From assembly GCF_947331435.1 (NCBI RefSeq), contig NZ_CAMZOF010000005.1, forward strand, positions 62,001-126,000: a stretch of DNA of 64,000 bases, in the 5' to 3' direction. Position 1 is the first letter of the stretch. The number at the start of each line of letters is the position of its first letter. Source of the DNA: Pelagibius sp. Alg239-R121 (lineage in GTDB: Bacteria > Pseudomonadota > Alphaproteobacteria > Kiloniellales > Kiloniellaceae). Below the pieces are notes generated by a model, which ran no database searches, was not told the origin of the DNA, and saw nothing but the letters and a program-made list of their open reading frames with translations. The translations under genes were made by a program, and so were the position numbers. This document shows, one piece after another, positions 59,574-64,000 of this stretch.

Positions 59574-60212
59574 TTGGAGCCCCTCGTCATTCACGCGCTT
59601 GTCATGCTGTTTGCATGGCTGGTTTTGATCCCAATCGGAGTTCTGGCGGCCCGCTTTTTCAAGGTCCTTCCCCGACAGGATTGGCCGCGGCAACTGGACA
59701 ATCAGGCCTGGTGGAAACTGCATCAATTCACCCAGTACAGCGGTGTCGTACTGATGCTGATCGCGGTCTATATCGCTGTCTCGGAGAGCGGTGAACTCGG
59801 GCTTTCGATCCATGGCATCCTCGGACTTGCTGCCGTAATTCTTGCCTGTGGCCAGGTCCTGAGCGGCTGGCTTCGTGGCAGCAAGGGCGGACCGACCGAC
59901 CGGAATGCGACTCCGGATGACACCTCAAGTTGGCGTGGCGATCACTACGACATGACCGGGCGGCGCCTTTCCTTTGAAGCCTGGCACAAATGCGGCGGCT
60001 ATCTGGCCATGGGCCTGGCCTTTGCGGCCATCGCAACTGGGATGCTCATGATCGGCTGGTCCGAGATGATCTTCGGGTTGGCCGTGGTTTTTACGCTCGC
60101 GCTCTGGATCCTGTTTGTCGTTTTCGAACGTCTGGGGTTGCGCAAAGATACTTATCAGGCGATCTGGGGACCTGATAAAAACCACCCGGGAAACAGCGGG
60201 GGAAAACCCTGA
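59574..60212 (+). CDS. Cytochrome b561-like membrane protein
   Basis: About 212 residues from TTG 59574, chosen because CCGGAG lies eight bases upstream. Five or so hydrophobic segments: LVMLFAWLVLIPIGVLAARFF, FTQYSGVVLMLIAVYIAV, IHGILGLAAVILACGQVLSGWL, KCGGYLAMGLAFAAIATGMLMIGW and MIFGLAVVFTLALWILFVVF. Histidines in KLHQFTQYSG, SIHGILG, and EAWHKCGG fit haem b ligands of the b561 (DOMON-associated) group. Probably a transmembrane electron carrier. Convergent with the LacI regulator gene. Confidence 0.85.
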   Translation: MEPLVIHALVMLFAWLVLIPIGVLAARFFKVLPRQDWPRQLDNQAWWKLHQFTQYSGVVLMLIAVYIAVSESGELGLSIHGILGLAAVILACGQVLSGWLRGSKGGPTDRNATPDDTSSWRGDHYDMTGRRLSFEAWHKCGGYLAMGLAFAAIATGMLMIGWSEMIFGLAVVFTLALWILFVVFERLGLRKDTYQAIWGPDKNHPGNSGGKP

Positions 60213-60226
60213 CGGACCAGTGTTCG

Positions 60227-61273
60227 TCAGGCCGTCGCACCTTCGATGAGTTCAAAGCCCGCGTCGGTCACGCGCGGCGGATCTTCGCCGCGCAAGCGCC
60301 TGACAACATAATCCGCACTCAGCCAGCCGACGTGGTAGCGCTTCGAGCGGATCGTGGTGAGGGGGATCGGCATGGCCTGACCGATTTCCAGGCCACTGAA
60401 ACCGGCGAGAGCGAGGTCTTCTGGTGTTCGGATATCTTCGGCCATGCAGTACATCTGCGCGCCGACCGCGACGGCATCGTTGGAAAAATATACCGCGTCG
60501 AGCTTCTGCCCCTGCGGCACTTTTGCCAGGAGAGCCGACATGTGGTGGCGACCGAGGCCGACCCCGGAGGGCTCATCCACCGTCAGGCTGGTTGCGATGC
60601 AAAGTCCGGCGTCGCGCAGGGCATCGCAGAAACCGGCATAACGTTTTCCGGCGGCCGCATCCTTGATTAGGTCGCAACCGAGATAGCCGATGTTTCGATA
60701 GCCTTTGGCGACCAGATGCCGCGCCATCTCGCGCCCCGCCTTATGGTGGTCGAGACCAACACACATGTCGATGGGCGAACCCGTCAGGTCCATCATCTCC
60801 ACGACCGGACTCTTGGTGACGCGGAGCACTTTCGTGGCTTGTTCGCTGTGCCGGGTGTTGGTGACGATAATCCCTGCCGGACGCCAGGACATCATGGCCT
60901 CGATCAGCGACGCCTCACGCTCCTGGTTGTAGTCGGAGATCCCGATGACAGCCTGATAGCCTGCCTCATCCAGCCGGTCGGTGATCCCGGAGAGTACCTC
61001 GGGAAAGACGATGTTACGCAGGGAAGGAATGATCACCGCCAGCTGGTTGGAGCTCGAGGAGGCGAGGGCGCCGGCCAGCCTGTTGGGCACGTAACCGAGA
61101 TCCTGGATGACTTTGAGAACATGGTCGCGCGTCTTGTCCGCAACCTTGTCCTTTCGCCGCAGAACCCGTGACACGGTCATCTCACTGACCTGTGCGGCTT
61201 GCGCCACCTCACTCAAGGTGCCTGATCCTTGGGATCGGCGCGTGCGCCGTTTTACGGGCTTTTTTTCGCTCAT
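60227..61273 (-). CDS. LacI family transcriptional regulator
   Basis: A 348-residue repressor. The N-terminal basic arm KKPVKRRTRRSQGSG precedes the HTH (TLSEVAQAAQVSEMTVSRVLRRKDKVADKTRDHV, about residues 19-52) and hinge LGYVPNRLAGALASSSS. A periplasmic-binding-protein-like sensor domain follows (VIIPSLRNIVFPEVLSGI, GYRNIGYLGC, AGFSGLEIGQAMPIPLTTI). Typical of GntR/LacI-branch sugar regulators. It is divergent from the ABC transporter genes; a palindrome in between is the probable operator. The ligand is probably the transported sugar or a metabolite. Confidence 0.94.
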   Translation of the reverse strand: MSEKKPVKRRTRRSQGSGTLSEVAQAAQVSEMTVSRVLRRKDKVADKTRDHVLKVIQDLGYVPNRLAGALASSSSNQLAVIIPSLRNIVFPEVLSGITDRLDEAGYQAVIGISDYNQEREASLIEAMMSWRPAGIIVTNTRHSEQATKVLRVTKSPVVEMMDLTGSPIDMCVGLDHHKAGREMARHLVAKGYRNIGYLGCDLIKDAAAGKRYAGFCDALRDAGLCIATSLTVDEPSGVGLGRHHMSALLAKVPQGQKLDAVYFSNDAVAVGAQMYCMAEDIRTPEDLALAGFSGLEIGQAMPIPLTTIRSKRYHVGWLSADYVVRRLRGEDPPRVTDAGFELIEGATA

Positions 61274-61335
61274 GGTGTTTGTCGGCCGAAAATGTTAGCG
61301 TATGACATTATACGTTGATTCTCATTCTTGAATAG

Positions 61336-61349
61336 TGTTATCGATAACA
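61336..61349. promoter_or_regulatory. LacI-type operator between regulator and transporter
   Basis: Perfect 14-bp palindrome TGTTATCGATAACA with the central CG typical of LacI-family operators. It lies in the 200-bp divergent gap before the ATPase gene. A second inverted repeat, CGTAT-N6-ATACG, lies about 40 bp to the left. Confidence 0.8.
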
Positions 61350-61480
61350 AAATGCAGCCGCACTGAACAGTAAGAATGCGGCGAACTGGTGTAATGGCCT
61401 CGGGTTTGCGCGCAGCCGCAACCCCTCAACAAAGGCGAATTGCACAGGAAAGAAATAGCGGGAGGGAGACGGCGCAGGTG

Positions 61481-62569
61481 TCTGGCGTTGTACTGAAAGA
61501 TGTCGTGAAAGCCTTTGGCGACGTCGTCGTGATTCCGAAACTCAATCTTCAGATCGATGAAGGCGAGTTCGTCGTGATCGTGGGGCCCTCCGGCTGCGGC
61601 AAGTCCACCACGCTGCGGATGATTGCCGGTCTCGAAGCAGTATCCGCGGGTGAAATCTTTATTGCCGGAAAGGATGTCACCTACGCACAGCCCAAGGCCC
61701 GCGACATCGCCATGGTGTTTCAATCTTATGCGCTCTACCCGCATATGGATGTCGCCGGCAATATGTCTTTCGCCCTGCGGCTCGCACGTGTGCCGCGCGC
61801 CGAGATCGATGAGCGGGTGCGGGTTGCGGCAGAGATGCTAGAACTGACCCCCTATCTGGCGCGCAAGCCCAAGGATCTGTCCGGTGGACAGCGCCAGCGG
61901 GTTGCAATGGGACGTTCCATTGTGCGCGACGCCTATTGTTTCCTCTTCGACGAGCCTCTCTCCAATCTCGATGCCAAGCTGCGGGCCACAATGCGCACGG
62001 AGCTTGCGATCCTGCATAAGAAGCTCGAACGCACGATGGTCTACGTCACCCATGATCAGATCGAAGCGATGACCATGGCCGACCGGATCGTGATTATGAA
62101 GGACGGCATTATTCAGCAAATCGGCAGCCCGCGCGAAGTCTATACAGCGCCCGCCAATCTTTTCGTTGCCGGCTTCATCGGCTCGCCTTCCATGAATCTG
62201 GTCGACGCGGAGCTGACACGCAACGAAGGCGCTTTGTCGGTGAAGGGGCAGGGTTTCGAACTGCCGGTTCCCGGCCGCTTGCAGGAACGCGCGACTGCCG
62301 CGACATCTCGGGACATTACGCTGGGTCTGCGGCCTGAGCACTTCTCTGCGGCTGACCGCGGCAACGGGGCATTTGCGCCTATCGAGCTCGCCGTTGATGT
62401 CGCGGAATACATCGGCTCGAGTCAGTTCCTGGCTGCGTCCGTTGGCGGCAAGCACTTCACGGCTGCGGTCGAGGTGGGGCCCGACGCCTCGCCGATGGAA
62501 TCCGGCACCTACTATTTCGATACCGACAGACTTTACCTGTTTGACCGCGAAAGCGGACAGGCACTTTAA
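61481..62569 (+). CDS. Sugar ABC transporter ATP-binding protein (UgpC/MalK type)
   Basis: About 362 residues from GTG 61481 (GGGAGGGA upstream); the longer frame from 61376 has a poorly conserved start. Walker A GPSGCGKSTT (about 38-47), Q-loop FQSYALYPHM, signature LSGGQRQRVAMGRSI, Walker B YCFLFDEPLSNLDAKL, and H-loop VYVTHDQIEA. The C-terminal regulatory TOBE domain has LGLRPEHFS and GTYYFDTDRLYLFD. Energises carbohydrate uptake with permeases that are not in the window. Adjacent to the binding-protein gene and divergent from its LacI regulator. Confidence 0.94.
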   Translation, partial: SGVVLKDVVKAFGDVVVIPKLNLQIDEGEFVVIVGPSGCGKSTTLRMIAGLEAVSAGEIFIAGKDVTYAQPKARDIAMVFQSYALYPHMDVAGNMSFALRLARVPRAEIDERVRVAAEMLELTPYLARKPKDLSGGQRQRVAMGRSIVRDAYCFLFDEPLSNLDAKLRATMRTELAILHKKLERTMVYVTHDQIEAMTMADRIVIMKDGIIQQIGSPREVYTAPANLFVAGFIGSPSMNLVDAELTRNEGALSVKGQGFELPVPGRLQERATAATSRDITLGLRPEHFSAADRGNGAFAPIELAVDVAEYIGSSQFLAASVGGKHFTAAVEVGPDASPMESGTYYFDTDRLYLFDRESGQAL

Positions 62570-62652
62570 CCGGCTTCCTACAGAGGGCCGCATCGTTACG
62601 TAAGTCGTTACAAACCAGAAGCATGGACAAACAGGGTCATGGGAGGAAAACA

Positions 62653-64000
62653 ATGAAACAGTGGTTTGGAAAAGCAACCGTGTTGGGTACGGCGACAGCC
62701 GTCGCCTTGTCGGCGCTGGCCGGTTCGGCATTCGCCAATCCTTATGAAAAATACAAGGGGACGACCATCGTTGTCAGCTGGCCTGCGCTCAGCCATTTCA
62801 AGGCGGCCGAAACCTTGGTTGAGGAATTCACCGAGGAAACCGGTATCGAGGTCGAAATCGATGCACTGCAGTACCTCAAGCTGCGTGATCGGCAGATCCT
62901 CGAGATGTCTAAGGACGAAGGCGAGTACGATATCGTTTCCTGGGTTGTCATGTGGAAGGGTGAGTATGTCTCCAAGGGCCTCCTGACACCTTTGAGCCAG
63001 TTCTTCACCAACGGCGCGCTGGTGGATCCGGAATATGACATCAATGATATCGCCGACGCCTATCTGCAGAACGGCGGCGTCGTTGGTGGTACCAAGGGCT
63101 ACATGCCCGGCAAATCGGGTGCGCTTTACGGCGTTCCCTTCGGCGCAGAGACCTCGATCCTGGCTTATCGGAAGGACGTCTTCGAGGAACTCGGTCTTGA
63201 GCCGCCGGAGACCTACGACGAACTGATCGCCGCGGCCCAAATGATCAAGGACAAAAAGGGTATGGGCGCCCTGACCTCACGCGGCAAGACCGGTCACCAG
63301 GTGACTGCGGCCTGGTTGCTTCACCTGGCGCCACTCGGCGGTAAGATCTTTGACGATCAGTGGAATCCGGTGATCAACAGTCCCGAGGCAGTCAAGGCGG
63401 CCGAGGTTCTGCGCACAATCTCCAACACCGGCCCGACAGGCATTCCCTCTTATGGTTTCTCGGAGATGTCCGCTGCCTTCCTGCAGGGCGATGCGGCCAT
63501 GTACATCGACAGCCTGAAGATCGCCGCCATGTCGCGGAACCCGAAACTCTCCAAGGTCGATGGCAAAGTTGGCTTTGCGCTTCACCCAGTCGGCTCGCGT
63601 TGCGGGTCCGAGACGGGCGGCTTCGCCATGGGCATCCCTGCGAACTCCCTCAACAAGGAAGCCGCGTTTCTCTTCGCCCAGTATATGACATCCAAAGCCG
63701 GCGATAAGCGGATGGTAGAACTGGGGGGCGATCCGGTCCGGATATCGACCTTGAACAATCCCGAATTCGTGAAACAGTTTCCGGAATATCCAGTGGTGGC
63801 CGAACAGCTTCCCTGTGCCGACCCGGATTGGCGTCCCCTGATCCCCGAGTGGAATGAGCTCAACATCGACGTGCTCGGCCAGGCGCTGACCAAGGTCATC
63901 ACCACCGACGACCCGATCCAACCGATCATGGATGAGGCCAACGAAAAGGCCCGCGCGATCATGGAACGGGAAGGCTATTACGCTTGGGCCAAGTACCGGC
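62653..64000 (+). CDS. Extracellular solute-binding protein (family 1), 3' end outside window
   Basis: The frame stays open from ATG 62653 to the right edge (449 codons), so the stop is not seen. GGGAGG lies eight bases before the ATG. Signal peptide about 1-28 (GTATAVALSALAGSAFA, cut before NPYEKY). The mature protein is a type I carbohydrate-binding lipocalin-free periplasmic protein: TTIVVSWPALSHFKAAETLVEEFTEETGIEVEIDAL, EYDIVSWVVMWKGEY, KSGALYGVPFGAETSILAYRKDVFEELGL and AAFLQGDAAMYIDS. It delivers an unknown sugar to the transporter whose ATPase gene precedes it by 83 bp. Confidence 0.93.
   Translation, partial: MKQWFGKATVLGTATAVALSALAGSAFANPYEKYKGTTIVVSWPALSHFKAAETLVEEFTEETGIEVEIDALQYLKLRDRQILEMSKDEGEYDIVSWVVMWKGEYVSKGLLTPLSQFFTNGALVDPEYDINDIADAYLQNGGVVGGTKGYMPGKSGALYGVPFGAETSILAYRKDVFEELGLEPPETYDELIAAAQMIKDKKGMGALTSRGKTGHQVTAAWLLHLAPLGGKIFDDQWNPVINSPEAVKAAEVLRTISNTGPTGIPSYGFSEMSAAFLQGDAAMYIDSLKIAAMSRNPKLSKVDGKVGFALHPVGSRCGSETGGFAMGIPANSLNKEAAFLFAQYMTSKAGDKRMVELGGDPVRISTLNNPEFVKQFPEYPVVAEQLPCADPDWRPLIPEWNELNIDVLGQALTKVITTDDPIQPIMDEANEKARAIMEREGYYAWAKYR

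Noticed and set aside
1-64000. CRISPR arrays, rRNA operons or intact insertion sequences
   Set aside because: No regularly spaced repeats with unique spacers, no rRNA sequence and no transposase gene were seen; the only mobile-element trace is the integrase remnant at 26.1-26.45 kb.

Overview
The window is a gene-dense, GC-rich chromosomal segment of an alphaproteobacterium. It most resembles the Rhodospirillales/Kiloniellales group, although a genus cannot be named from sequence reading alone. Support comes from a complete-looking set of ethylmalonyl-CoA pathway genes (ccr, ecm, mcd), a nadA-nadB-nadC operon with a NadQ-type regulator, gluQ, a short Coq7-type hydroxylase beside dsbB, a HIG1 twin-membrane protein, and the order ribF-ileS-lspA-DUF3035-M16-M16-mutL. 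Nearly all of the window is ordinary chromosome. The accessory or decayed stretches are about 25.5-26.45 kb (integrase remnant beside a tRNA-Leu), 33.6-34.4 kb (AT-rich, no convincing gene) and several repeat-bearing intergenic gaps.

Layout. 0-2 kb: the 3' end of a sensor histidine kinase and an ornithine cyclodeaminase homologue. 2.1-12 kb: a central-carbon island. On the minus strand, HIG1, cobalamin adenosyltransferase, etfB, etfA and a 3-hydroxyacyl-CoA dehydrogenase form one block; ccr, a RidA protein and a long acyl-CoA dehydrogenase (methylsuccinyl-CoA dehydrogenase) form another; ecm is divergent from ccr. Together these cover acetyl-CoA assimilation through ethylmalonyl-CoA, its electron acceptor and its coenzyme B12 supply. 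12-24 kb: YHS protein, cytochrome b561, YceI, ACT protein, Nudix protein, gluQ, AlkA, a carboxylesterase, HNH protein, coq7-dsbB-yqaA, a B12-binding-type radical SAM enzyme and an NTF2-fold protein. 24-26.5 kb: a double cold-shock-domain gene with a structured 3' region, tRNA-Leu(CAA) and a recombinase remnant.

26.4-31.5 kb: nadABC and nadQ, with two palindromic operator-like sites in front of nadA. 31.7-35.7 kb: two overlapping lipoprotein genes, a THxN/PEP-CTERM exported protein, a small hypothetical gene and a Tat-type isochorismatase-family hydrolase. 36-42 kb: AraC regulator, PmtA-like methyltransferase, an SDR-cupin-SDR operon divergent from an IclR regulator, Spx/ArsC and HutD. 42.4-57.4 kb: MaoC hydratase, ribF, ileS, lspA, DUF3035 lipoprotein, paired M16 peptidases, mutL, an MFS exporter, rsmD-rluB and a class I glutamine amidotransferase-like hydrolase. 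57.6-64 kb: ArsR/SRPBCC pair, tadA, a second RidA-fold protein, a b561-like membrane protein and a LacI-regulated sugar ABC transporter whose binding-protein gene runs off the right edge.

No CRISPR array, rRNA, intact insertion sequence or riboswitch was recognised. The signals most worth following up are the RidA gene embedded in the ethylmalonyl-CoA block, the double NadQ-like operator, the structured csp 3' region, the triple palindrome between lspA and the DUF3035 gene, the IclR-controlled SDR-cupin-SDR operon, and dispersed palindromic repeats shared by several gaps.
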